Shown here: piece after piece, positions 8,126 to 15,952 of the stretch | Layout of the letters: the number at the start of each line of letters is the position of its first letter | Position numbering within the stretch: position 1 is the first letter of the stretch | NCBI GenBank assembly: GCA_012270865.1 | Contig: JAAXHL010000063.1 | Coordinates: 59,429-123,428 of the forward strand | Reading direction: 5' to 3' | Length of the DNA stretch: 64,000 bases | DNA from: Candidatus Poribacteria bacterium | Lineage (GTDB): Bacteria > Poribacteria > WGA-4E > WGA-3G | Notes under the pieces: generated by a model | The model's input: only the letters and a program-made list of their open reading frames with translations | The model's database searches: none | Told to the model about the DNA's origin: nothing | Position numbers and translations under genes: made by a program

Positions 8126-9760
8126 CTATTCAGACTCACGCGCTTCACGACTCAGACCAATCCAGACACAGACTCCCATGCCTAATAGCACAATTGCAAA
8201 CGGGAAACCGGTCGCGAGGGAGGCAGCCTGTAAGGCTTTTAACCCTCCACCAAGTAAGAGCGCGATAGCAACCAGACCCTCCGCAGTGCACCAGAATACA
8301 CGTTGTGGTATGGGTGCGTCAACTTTACCGCCCGCTGCGATGATGTCAATGATTAGAGAACCGGAGTCTGACGAAGTGACGAAAAAGATGATGGTCAACG
8401 TCATTGCGACACAAGAGAGGAGTGTTGCCCACGGAAGTCCTTCAAACATTTTGAAGAGTGCGAGTTCGTACTTAAATATTTCAACTTCCTCGGTTACACC
8501 GGTGATCCCCTCAGCGAGGAACTGGTGGATAGCAGTGCCGCCAAAGGCACTAAACCAGATCAAACATAACAGTGTTGGTAGGAGCAGGACGAAGATAACA
8601 AATTCTCGAACGGTGCGCCCCTTTGAAATTCGGGCAATAAAGGTGCCGATGAAGGGTGCCCAAGCGATCCACCATGCCCAGTAAAATGTCGTCCACCCGT
8701 GGTAGAAACCGGTATCCTCGCGCCCGATCCAGTTGCTAAGTGGTACAATCTTCATGATGTATGTACCGAGTCCTGTGAAAAGCGTCTTGAGGATATAGAG
8801 CGTTGGACCGAGAAGGATAATAGCCGCCAATAATAAAAAGGCGAGGATTATGTTGAACTGACTCAGGCGTTTGATACCGACATTAATACCTGTCATCACC
8901 GAAATCAGAGCAATGGAGGTAATTACAACGATCAATAGAACCATAGTAAGCGTGTTTGCAGGTATTCCGAACAGGTGATTAAGTCCGGAGGTTACCTGTT
9001 GTACACCTAATCCGAGGGAGGTTGCGAGTCCAAATATCCCTGCGAATATGGCAAAGGTATCGATGATATGTCCGGGCCATCCCCATATCGCGTCCCCAAA
9101 TATAGGGTAGAAGGCGGATCGGATGAGGAGCGGCAGCCCGCGATTGTAGGCGAAAAATGCGAGGGCAAGCCCAACGACACCGTAGATCGCCCATCCTTGT
9201 AGTCCCCAATGGAAGACCGTCGTCGCTATACCCACGGAAGCCGCCGTTTGAACCTTGGGGTCCGAAGCGTCAGGGACGTTTTCAGCGTTGTAGACCGTCT
9301 CTGGATCGTAAATTGTTTCTGTTCCGAGTGGCGAATAACTACCACCCTGAAAATAGGTAATCGGCTCCGACACACCGAAAAACAGCAGCCCGATGCCGAC
9401 ACCCGCTGCAAAAATCATAGCAAGCCAAGTTAAATAAGAGTATTCGGGTTTCGCATCTGCGCCGCCGAGGCGGATTTTGCCGAGCGGTGAAAACGCCACA
9501 ACCAAGCAAAACAGGAAGACAAGGTTCGTAGAAATCATGAACAACCAGTCAAGGTTGGTGGTGAGCCAGATTCTGAGATTACTAAAAAGTGTTGTAGCGG
9601 TTTCTTGGAAAATGAGTGAGCCAAGAATAAAAATAACGATAGCAATACTGGAAATAACAAATACCGGTGTCAGGTAGATCTCTAAACCGAACAGTCTCCT
9701 GTACCTGCTTTCTGGCATCTGATGCGGCATCTGTTGGGGTTGTTGTCCTTCTTCGTGCAT
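8126..9760 (-). CDS. BCCT family betaine/carnitine/choline transporter
   Basis: A 544-residue inner-membrane transporter with 12 predicted helices. The family moves quaternary ammonium compounds with Na+ or H+. Visible signatures are GVGIGLLFFGVSEP at 120-133 and the BCCT signature WAWWIAWAPFIG at 361-372 followed by ARISKGRTVREF. The substrate is likely betaine, choline, carnitine or dimethylsulfoniopropionate, for osmoprotection or catabolism. It has a clear AAGGAG ribosome-binding site. It follows a porin gene in the same orientation (63 bp), suggesting a coupled outer- and inner-membrane uptake route. Confidence 0.95.
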   Translation of the reverse strand: MHEEGQQPQQMPHQMPESRYRRLFGLEIYLTPVFVISSIAIVIFILGSLIFQETATTLFSNLRIWLTTNLDWLFMISTNLVFLFCLVVAFSPLGKIRLGGADAKPEYSYLTWLAMIFAAGVGIGLLFFGVSEPITYFQGGSYSPLGTETIYDPETVYNAENVPDASDPKVQTAASVGIATTVFHWGLQGWAIYGVVGLALAFFAYNRGLPLLIRSAFYPIFGDAIWGWPGHIIDTFAIFAGIFGLATSLGLGVQQVTSGLNHLFGIPANTLTMVLLIVVITSIALISVMTGINVGIKRLSQFNIILAFLLLAAIILLGPTLYILKTLFTGLGTYIMKIVPLSNWIGREDTGFYHGWTTFYWAWWIAWAPFIGTFIARISKGRTVREFVIFVLLLPTLLCLIWFSAFGGTAIHQFLAEGITGVTEEVEIFKYELALFKMFEGLPWATLLSCVAMTLTIIFFVTSSDSGSLIIDIIAAGGKVDAPIPQRVFWCTAEGLVAIALLLGGGLKALQAASLATGFPFAIVLLGMGVCVWIGLSREARESE

Positions 9761-9822
9761 TTCAAAGTTCTCCTTTTTTAACAGATTGTCAGTTGTTGGT
9801 TAAAGGATTAACTGAAAATTAC

Positions 9823-11076
9823 TTAGAAATAGTAGCCGAAGTTAAGGTTTAGTCTATAATTCCACTTTTTCTCATCGTAATCTTCGTTTGCAGCGAGGTT
9901 ACCCGCCCCATCGTTCCCAACAAAAGGGTTGCCATCAGAGAATGCAAAATCACTATAGACATAGAGTGAACCGAAGAGCGTCCAACTTGCTCCGACAGTT
10001 ATAAGCGTACTCGGGTTAAAATCCTCTGCTGTTTTAAAAATAGAACTGTATTCCACATAAGGTGTGACACTATCAAGCCATGAGATACTTGAAGTATTAA
10101 TGCCTTCATAACGCAGCGATACAGCCGGTACGATGCCGTTAGATGCAACCTCGTCTGGGAAATCGTAAGCTCCCATGAGAATCGTATCTCCGGTGCCCCA
10201 AGGCGTTTTGTCAGCGATAATATGGTCGTAATAGGAGAACTGTGAAAAGAGCGTAAAGTTGGCATACGAGTTCTTCATGTGTGCGGAAAACGCGTAGTGA
10301 CTTCCATTCTCATCGTCCGCTACATTCGTTGCTTTCAGTCCCCCGTATTGAAACGACACACCTACGTCAGCGATATTCTCAATTGCGTAGATTGCGCGGA
10401 CGTTAAATTGATGTTGCTCATCGTATCCTTCCTCATCATCTCCATCCTCACTAATTCTCCGTGTTACAACGTCATAAGCATAGCGAGAACTGTTGAGGCT
10501 ATAATCCCCGTCGGTTTGGAATTCGCTTTGTAAATAGTACGCGACATCATACGTCAACTTGTCAAAAGAACCGGTCCATCTGACCCCTAAATCAGGATCA
10601 TCTGAGAGACCGACATAAAAATGCTGGTCAAAAAACCAACTTGAAGAAACACCGTAAGGTCCCGGACCAAAAGGCACACGTACAATACCTGCTTTAAGTG
10701 AACCTAAGTCTTCCAAATTATAGCCTAACCAGGCAGTATGTATCATACTGTATCCGCTGGAAGATCCGAACCATCTTGGATACCAACGGTATTCCAATCT
10801 ACCGATGATGTTATTAAAGTCAAGGTCGGCATTGATACGGAGAATCTCAAGATCGACATCGCCAATACCATCGCCTCTACCATCTGTGTAAGTTCCGTAT
10901 ACGTAATTGGCCCGCATCGCCCCGCCGATTTTAATCGGACTTTTTTTGGCTTCTACGGCATCAACTGCTTCCGCAGTCTCTTCGGTTGTATCAGCGATTG
11001 CAGCAACGGCAATCAGCAAAAAGGCAACACTGAAGCAGAACAGAAAACTGATTCGCTTAATTAGTGATGCTTCCAT
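9823..11076 (-). CDS. Outer-membrane porin (phosphate-selective porin O/P-like)
   Basis: The start is set at ATG 11076, preceded by AGGAGGAAACAA, giving about 417 residues. Residues 1-28 are a signal peptide ending near AIAD. The mature chain has alternating beta strands (LRINADLDF, GRLEYRWYPRWF, KAGIVRVPFGPGPYG) and ends in the NFGYYF motif. A C-terminal Phe after aromatic alternation is the outer-membrane assembly signal. It fits the OprP/OprO-like 16-strand porins, but its substrate is not evident. It follows the DUF3352 lipoprotein gene and precedes the BCCT transporter. Confidence 0.85.
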   Translation of the reverse strand: MEASLIKRISFLFCFSVAFLLIAVAAIADTTEETAEAVDAVEAKKSPIKIGGAMRANYVYGTYTDGRGDGIGDVDLEILRINADLDFNNIIGRLEYRWYPRWFGSSSGYSMIHTAWLGYNLEDLGSLKAGIVRVPFGPGPYGVSSSWFFDQHFYVGLSDDPDLGVRWTGSFDKLTYDVAYYLQSEFQTDGDYSLNSSRYAYDVVTRRISEDGDDEEGYDEQHQFNVRAIYAIENIADVGVSFQYGGLKATNVADDENGSHYAFSAHMKNSYANFTLFSQFSYYDHIIADKTPWGTGDTILMGAYDFPDEVASNGIVPAVSLRYEGINTSSISWLDSVTPYVEYSSIFKTAEDFNPSTLITVGASWTLFGSLYVYSDFAFSDGNPFVGNDGAGNLAANEDYDEKKWNYRLNLNFGYYF

Positions 11077-11098
11077 TTGTTTCCTCCTAATAAGGAAT

Positions 11099-11123
11099 TC
11101 GCCCACAAACGAGTTGTGGGCGA
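11099..11123 (-). terminator. Intercistronic hairpin between DUF3352 lipoprotein and porin
   Basis: A 10-bp perfect stem TCGCCCACAA/TTGTGGGCGA with a 5-nt loop, between the lipoprotein stop (11140) and the porin start (11076). No T-run follows on the minus strand, so it may be an attenuator or an mRNA-processing and stabilising hairpin rather than a full terminator. Confidence 0.45.
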
Positions 11124-11139
11124 GTTAGAGATTGGTTTA

Positions 11140-13443
11140 TTACATCTGTCCCATATTTTGCATCATCATTATCATGTTGATGGCTTGCTTGAAGTCACCG
11201 AGTGTGAGCAGTAGATTTAAACCGACACTGTTCTCTTGTGCCTTCGCAGAAAAACCGATGCTGTAGCTTTCCGGCATATTCATAAACATCCCAGCAAACA
11301 TTTGCATCGCTGCGGCAGCGTTCGGATCTGCCTTTGACACAATAGGTATGATGCTTTTCACCAGGGTTACCGGTGATACTGCTAAGAAGACATTATTGTC
11401 GGTTCCAAGCACCTCAATAAGTCTCTGATAACTCGGATTTTCAACGAAGCTTTCACCCATTTCAGATGTTCCATCCAATGCAGGTGCATCTTCCTCGTTA
11501 GCATCTACATCTGTGCTTTCACCCATTCCAGATTTTCTATCCAATGCTTCTGTAATCATTTCGGCACTTCCGACAGAAAAAAAGAGTTGGTCTTCGTGAA
11601 AGGCGTAGTACCAGTGCCATTCCTGTGGGAACATCCCAGCAGCTTCAGGCGGTATCTGTTCAAAAACCGAACCGAAATTGGGGAAGACGTAGCTTTTAAT
11701 TTCCACGTTGTTGTGCATCATAGAGGCACCGGCATGCGCCCCATCGTAGATATTTAATCCCGGCGAGTTCCCAATGACATCGCGCAGGACCCCCATAGTG
11801 TTGAGCATTTGCTCAATGAACATGTTTTCCATATATCCCTGTGCCTGTTGTTTATCCTTCACGGTATAGACGATCAGATAATCAGGGATAACACTCTCGC
11901 TAAAATTGACCGCGAAACCGAGCTCATCGCCGAGAGATTCATAGAACGTCGTTATCTGCTGCGTGAGTTCATCGATTTTCTTTTGGTGTTCCGGCATCTC
12001 TGCTGAAAACATTTTTAGCCATATCATGTTCAAATCGATCATGAGTTTTTGGTCCACCTGATAGGCACCATTCACGAAAGCGAGATTTGGGAGATCGTTA
12101 AGGATCGCCAACTCGTCAGGAATCATCTTTTCTAAGGACTGCTGAATTTCGCTGCCGTTCTTGAATTTTAAAGACGGTGCGAGTTGAACATCGGTTCCCT
12201 TAACTTCAAGCGTCGCGCTTAGTGATTCTGATTGCTCAAGGAAGTTTATGGCTGTGGTGAATAGACTTCCAAGAAATGGAGCCATCGCCATAGCAGTAGG
12301 GTCGCTTTCTATGCTGTCTCTCATTGATTCCGATTCGCTCTCAAGGGAAGCTATCATGAGAGGTGCGACTGCTTCGAGATTAAAGTGGAGTGCAACTTGA
12401 GCATCGCGCTCCACAATATCTGTGAGGAATGCGCTATAGTCGGGATTGGTTATGATAGATGGCTTTGACCCTTTATAGGCATCAATAACGTTTTCGCAGA
12501 CCTCGGCAGATTGTGAGAAAACGAGCGTATTCTCTAAAATAGCGAAATGACCGCTGCCGCCGGTCGCGCTCCAATAGGTTACGCCATTATATTCGGTCGG
12601 GTCGCTGCCTTCGCTTTCAGCGTCAATCACCTGCTTCATGGCTTCAGGGTCCGTTAGATGGACGGTTGCGGAGAGATTAGGTGAATCTAAAGTGGTCATG
12701 AAGACTGCGAAATCTTGGTCCAGATCCAGTCCGATTTCCTCTAATTCAGCGAGGCTTTCAAACCCAGCACCGAAGGTATTTGCTAAGATTTCAGCGAGGA
12801 CTTCCGGTGTATCGTCTGTCGGTATTAAGTCTGTCACCAACGTGTTAATGCGATAATCCAATTCAAGGAGACTCGGACAATAGACGAGTCCGATTGCTTG
12901 CTCAGGAATCAGATGTAGTACACTACCTTCCGGGATTTCTGATGTTGTAATTGTCTCTTCAGGTTTAGTTTCGTGGTGTGTTTCTGCTTCAGGCGGGTGC
13001 GGTTTCTCTTTGAGTTCCGCTTCAGGGGAATGTGATTTTTCGTCAACATCCGCTTCAGGGGAATGTGGTTTCTCTACCAGTTCTGCTTCGGGTGACTGTG
13101 GTTTCTCTTTGAGTTCCGCTTCAGGGGACTGCGGTTTTTCGTCAGCATCCGCTTCAGGGGAATGTGGTTTCTCTACCAGTTCTGCTTCAGGCGAGTGCGG
13201 TTTCTCTTTGAGTTCCGCTTCGGGTGAATCTGGTTTGTCACCCATTTCTGCTTCGGGTGAATCTGGTTTCTCCGCCATTTCCGCTTCAGGTGTGGCTGAA
13301 CCATCTGCCATTTTTTTATCTGGCATGGGAGATGTTTCTGCCATTTCTGGTGTTGATGTTTGCTCCTTTGCACTACAACTGATAAATACAGATGTTGTCA
13401 GGAGTAGGAGTGCGATAAGGGGCAACGCCAAATATTTCTTCAT
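11140..13443 (-). CDS. DUF3352-like lipoprotein with N-terminal SPEAE repeat linker
   Basis: A 767-residue protein. A signal peptide ends in a lipobox with Cys23 (SVFISC), so it is predicted to be lipid-anchored. Residues 47-155 hold about eleven 10-residue repeats of type EKPHSPEAEL, an extended, charged Pro/Glu linker. Residues 170-767 resemble DUF3352: LIPEQAIGLVYCPSLLEL, a DFAVFMTTL strand, and LENTLVFSQSAEVCENVIDAYKG. Members are envelope proteins of unknown function. It has an ATG start with GGAGAAAATCG upstream and is the first gene before the porin and BCCT transporter. It could be a surface-exposed companion of the porin, which is inference only. Confidence 0.8.
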   Translation of the reverse strand: MKKYLALPLIALLLLTTSVFISCSAKEQTSTPEMAETSPMPDKKMADGSATPEAEMAEKPDSPEAEMGDKPDSPEAELKEKPHSPEAELVEKPHSPEADADEKPQSPEAELKEKPQSPEAELVEKPHSPEADVDEKSHSPEAELKEKPHPPEAETHHETKPEETITTSEIPEGSVLHLIPEQAIGLVYCPSLLELDYRINTLVTDLIPTDDTPEVLAEILANTFGAGFESLAELEEIGLDLDQDFAVFMTTLDSPNLSATVHLTDPEAMKQVIDAESEGSDPTEYNGVTYWSATGGSGHFAILENTLVFSQSAEVCENVIDAYKGSKPSIITNPDYSAFLTDIVERDAQVALHFNLEAVAPLMIASLESESESMRDSIESDPTAMAMAPFLGSLFTTAINFLEQSESLSATLEVKGTDVQLAPSLKFKNGSEIQQSLEKMIPDELAILNDLPNLAFVNGAYQVDQKLMIDLNMIWLKMFSAEMPEHQKKIDELTQQITTFYESLGDELGFAVNFSESVIPDYLIVYTVKDKQQAQGYMENMFIEQMLNTMGVLRDVIGNSPGLNIYDGAHAGASMMHNNVEIKSYVFPNFGSVFEQIPPEAAGMFPQEWHWYYAFHEDQLFFSVGSAEMITEALDRKSGMGESTDVDANEEDAPALDGTSEMGESFVENPSYQRLIEVLGTDNNVFLAVSPVTLVKSIIPIVSKADPNAAAAMQMFAGMFMNMPESYSIGFSAKAQENSVGLNLLLTLGDFKQAINMIMMMQNMGQM
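12979..13305 (-). repeat. 30-bp coding tandem repeat with 90-bp higher-order unit
   Basis: Eleven 30-bp units encode xEKPxSPEAE. Units alternate in threes (ELKEKP, ELVEKP, then DxDEKx), so a 90-bp super-unit is present about twice plus a partial copy. It lies inside the DUF3352 lipoprotein gene. Confidence 0.85.
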
Positions 13444-13488
13444 CGATTTTCTCCTTAGTAATCACAGTTTCTATTGAAATTAACAGCG

Positions 13489-14577
13489 TTAATTTTGGGT
13501 TTTTGCGATTTTCTCTTGCAGTTCGTCGATTTCTGCGTTGGAAGTTAGCACGCCGATTTCGACCTCATAATGTCTGCGTCCACCGGGTTCGATATATCTT
13601 ATAGAACCGCGTTCACGTTCTTTTGCGCGTCCTTCTACGCCGCAGTTTGAGGGTTCTAACCCAAAAACATAAGTGCCTTCACCGCACATTTTCCATTGGA
13701 CAAAGTTTGGGAACTGTGTTTTGTGGTAGCGGACAGATACGCCGATACCTTGTCCCTTGTTAAAGTTGCGGTTTACGAGTGCGACACGGATATGATTATC
13801 GACATCGGGTTCCATTTCGTGGTAAAAGGCTTGCTCTTGGAAATCAACTGTTGGTGGTTCACAGAGGTTATAATTATTTAGATTTGCGGCGGCGATGTCG
13901 TCGCGCGGGGTTACTTGCGAGGAGGGTGCGAGCAGCTCGCTATCTTGGGTGAGGATCGGGAATCCGACATTAATATGGAAGAGGTACATGTGCGGTGTAT
14001 CTTGGTATCCTAAATTTTCGACAATGTCCTCAATATGCAACGTACGTGAACCGAGTTCTGTCCAGATTCTACGGGTTCGCAAAAGGTTTTCACCTAAAGC
14101 TGCGGTCTCTCTAACTTTCCCTTGTGCCCATAACATATAGCGGTGTCCCTCCCACCGACTATCGACCCAAATGTTCTTTGCGGGGATGTTTGAGACTCTA
14201 CCGTGGAGTCCTAATGCTTCGCCATCATCTTCGTTAGGTACGCCGACTTGTCGCATACCGCAGGTTGTTAACAGCCCGCCGTAGAAACTGCGTAGCCAGC
14301 CGATACCTTCAGGTTCATAATGTGCAGGGTTGACATCGCCTGTGCTCGAACGCCAGCAGAGGGGGATTCCCTGATACTCAGCATAAGAGATGTCTAACCC
14401 ACGGCTGGGTAGCACCGTGAAATTTAAGCCGCTACCGGTTCGGAAGTCAATCGCGTCAACGCCTTTTTCGTTGCCATCCGTCAGTTGATACATCTTGGCA
14501 TGTGCAATTTGGGATATATCTCCGACGTGGCGAAGCAGCTGTGTTCTGTCATACGTTGCTCCATATAGGTTTATCAA
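13489..14577 (-). CDS. DUF4432 family aldose-1-epimerase-like protein
   Basis: A 362-residue protein of the galactose-mutarotase-like fold. DUF4432 features seen are an early DFRTGSGLNFTVLPSRGLDI segment, LCWRSSTGDVNPAHYEP, GGLLTTCGMRQVG, HGRVSNIPAK and a late FVQWKMCGEGTYVFGLEPSNC. The family probably acts on sugars or sugar acids; the substrate is unknown. Initiation is at a TTG preceded by AAGGAGAACC. An extended -10 promoter lies about 95 nt upstream. Confidence 0.85.
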   Translation of the reverse strand: MINLYGATYDRTQLLRHVGDISQIAHAKMYQLTDGNEKGVDAIDFRTGSGLNFTVLPSRGLDISYAEYQGIPLCWRSSTGDVNPAHYEPEGIGWLRSFYGGLLTTCGMRQVGVPNEDDGEALGLHGRVSNIPAKNIWVDSRWEGHRYMLWAQGKVRETAALGENLLRTRRIWTELGSRTLHIEDIVENLGYQDTPHMYLFHINVGFPILTQDSELLAPSSQVTPRDDIAAANLNNYNLCEPPTVDFQEQAFYHEMEPDVDNHIRVALVNRNFNKGQGIGVSVRYHKTQFPNFVQWKMCGEGTYVFGLEPSNCGVEGRAKERERGSIRYIEPGGRRHYEVEIGVLTSNAEIDELQEKIAKTQN

Positions 14578-14672
14578 TTCAAGGTTCTCCTTTGAGGTGC
14601 AGCTTGATAATTCAATTTATTTAAACGTCCTTATTTTTGAGTCTGTTTACAACATGTTTGATACGAAAAAGA

Positions 14673-14700
14673 ATTATAGCATAGTGCAGAAAAAAAGCAA
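14673..14700 (-). promoter_or_regulatory. Promoter of the DUF4432 gene
   Basis: On the minus strand, TTGCTT (14700-14695), a 16-nt spacer and an extended TGC-TATAAT (-10 at 14678-14673). It leaves a 5' leader of roughly 90 nt before the TTG start. Confidence 0.55.
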
Positions 14701-14868
14701 ATGTTTCATTTTGGAGGAGTTGGTAGAGAGCGCACCACGGATATACAAATTCGTTTTCCCATTGTGCTGACTCTGGATTTTGTGGTATTATTAATCTCGT
14801 CAAGGGAGTATCAATAATAAAAAAAGAACAAGCTGTCGCCTACCTTGAGATGACCTTAGAGGTTGCTG

Positions 14869-14934
14869 ATGCGCGTATTGCTTGATGAAAATCTACCGCA
14901 TCAGCATGGATCAAAAGGAGAGAAGAAGGTATGA
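14869..14934 (+). pseudogene. Remnant of a DUF5615 (PIN-like) toxin N-terminus
   Basis: The 21-codon frame reads MRVLLDENLPHQ and then diverges to a stop. MRxLLDENLPH is the diagnostic beginning of DUF5615 PIN-like toxins (usually about 110 residues), so nearly all of the gene is lost. Its TGA overlaps the ATG of the downstream CopG-type antitoxin. The frame before it ends EMTLEVADARIA and overlaps its ATG, as expected for a former upstream partner. Confidence 0.55.
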
Positions 14935-15206
14935 AAGAAATTAAAGATGAACAGGTTACCAGTATATCCAAGGCGAAAACTTTAGAAGATATAGCTGATT
15001 TCTGGGATACACATAGCTTGGCTGACTATTGGAATGAAACGCATGAAGTTAATTTTGAGGTCCGGATGCAGCGTAAGTGTCGTATAACACTTACACCAGA
15101 GATATATGAAAAGATTGAAAAGGTAGCACGGGAGCAGGGTGTCCTACCCGAAACCTTAGTCAATTTGTGGTTGGCTGAACACCTCCAAGGGATTGAACCA
15201 ACCTAA
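14931..15206 (+). CDS. CopG-type antitoxin-like protein
   Basis: A 91-residue protein. An N-terminal part contains ADFWDTHSLADYW, typical of CopG/BrnA-type antitoxins. The C-terminal ribbon-helix-helix is RITLTPEIYEKIEKVAREQG followed by LPETLVNLWLAEHL. It would bind operator DNA as a dimer. AGGAGAGAAGAAGGT precedes the ATG. No intact toxin is adjacent; only a broken DUF5615 start lies upstream. The end overlaps the convergent membrane-protein gene by 4 bp. Confidence 0.8.
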   Translation: MKEIKDEQVTSISKAKTLEDIADFWDTHSLADYWNETHEVNFEVRMQRKCRITLTPEIYEKIEKVAREQGVLPETLVNLWLAEHLQGIEPT

Positions 15207-15850
15207 TGCTTCCAAAAAAGGGTGACAATACCGGCAATCATCAGCGCGATGGACCATAGCATATCTAAGTTAAACCACGCTTTACGGAGCAACGCAAGTC
15301 CTACGACCTCATAAACGATAACCGCCACAATCCCTGTCACAACGAAAAAACTGAGCGTATGCACGCCGACTGCAGATAACAACATCACCGTACTATCGGT
15401 CACGCTTGCGGTTGCGTGGTGTGTATGTGCAGCATGTGCCGAAGCCTCAGCAGGCATCCGTAATAAGAGAGGTGCCAACATCAAACCTGCCCCGTGTGCG
15501 GAAGCCATCAGGAAGGACCAGATCGTTAAATCCTTGAAGTTAACGCGCATTCCGACCCATTTCGGGTGTCGTGCCCGGAAAAACTTATACATACCGAAAC
15601 CGAACAGGACAACAGCACACGCGATGCGCAGAACACCCTCCGGCAGTTGCCGTTGTGCCAAGGCGATGACGAACACGACAACGGCAATGGATATCGCGTG
15701 TCCGAGTGCCATCGGGAAGAGTGCACCGATAACGGCACCCCTCCGTTTTTCCTGCATGCCTAAAGCCACCGCAAAAAGCCAACCCATCCCCGGATTAATA
15801 CCGTGAAATGCTCCGAGACCGAGCATACCCCACCATGAAATAGTATCCAT
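15203..15850 (-). CDS. Six-helix membrane protein, NicO/DsbD-like motifs
   Basis: A 215-residue polytopic inner-membrane protein with about six hydrophobic segments. Two half-motifs, GAFHGINPGMGWLF near residue 13 and ASAHGAGLMLAPLL near 117, resemble the HG-containing repeats of small-molecule or metal transporters of the NicO/LysE/DsbD type. His-rich AHAAHTHHATA at about 138-148 could bind metal. The function is unknown. It is convergent with the CopG antitoxin and downstream of the SELENBP1-like gene. Confidence 0.75.
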   Translation of the reverse strand: MDTISWWGMLGLGAFHGINPGMGWLFAVALGMQEKRRGAVIGALFPMALGHAISIAVVVFVIALAQRQLPEGVLRIACAVVLFGFGMYKFFRARHPKWVGMRVNFKDLTIWSFLMASAHGAGLMLAPLLLRMPAEASAHAAHTHHATASVTDSTVMLLSAVGVHTLSFFVVTGIVAVIVYEVVGLALLRKAWFNLDMLWSIALMIAGIVTLFWKH

Positions 15851-15908
15851 AAAAATGCCTTTCTGAATACGGAAAAGTCTAATATTTAGGATTTACATAA
15901 TAAACATT

Positions 15909-15935
15909 GCAGGCGGGGTTTGAAACCCCGCCTGC
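15909..15935. repeat. Palindromic element GCAGGCGGGG-TTTGAAA-CCCCGCCTGC
   Basis: A perfect palindrome (10-bp stem extended by TTT/AAA) between the SELENBP1-like gene stop and the downstream membrane-protein start. Member of the dispersed GGCGGGG family. Confidence 0.8.
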
Positions 15936-15952
15936 GGGCGTGCGCGTAAGTC

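Noticed and set aside
13010..13477. Plus-strand ORF with SASGECGFS repeats
   Set aside because: It is the antisense of the SPEAE-coding repeats of the lipoprotein gene; the sense frame has signal peptide, lipobox and domain.
14816..14885. C-terminal fragment of a DUF433-type antitoxin before the DUF5615 remnant
   Set aside because: The overlap fits such an operon but the fragment (KKEQAVAYLEMTLEVADARIA region) is too short to assign.
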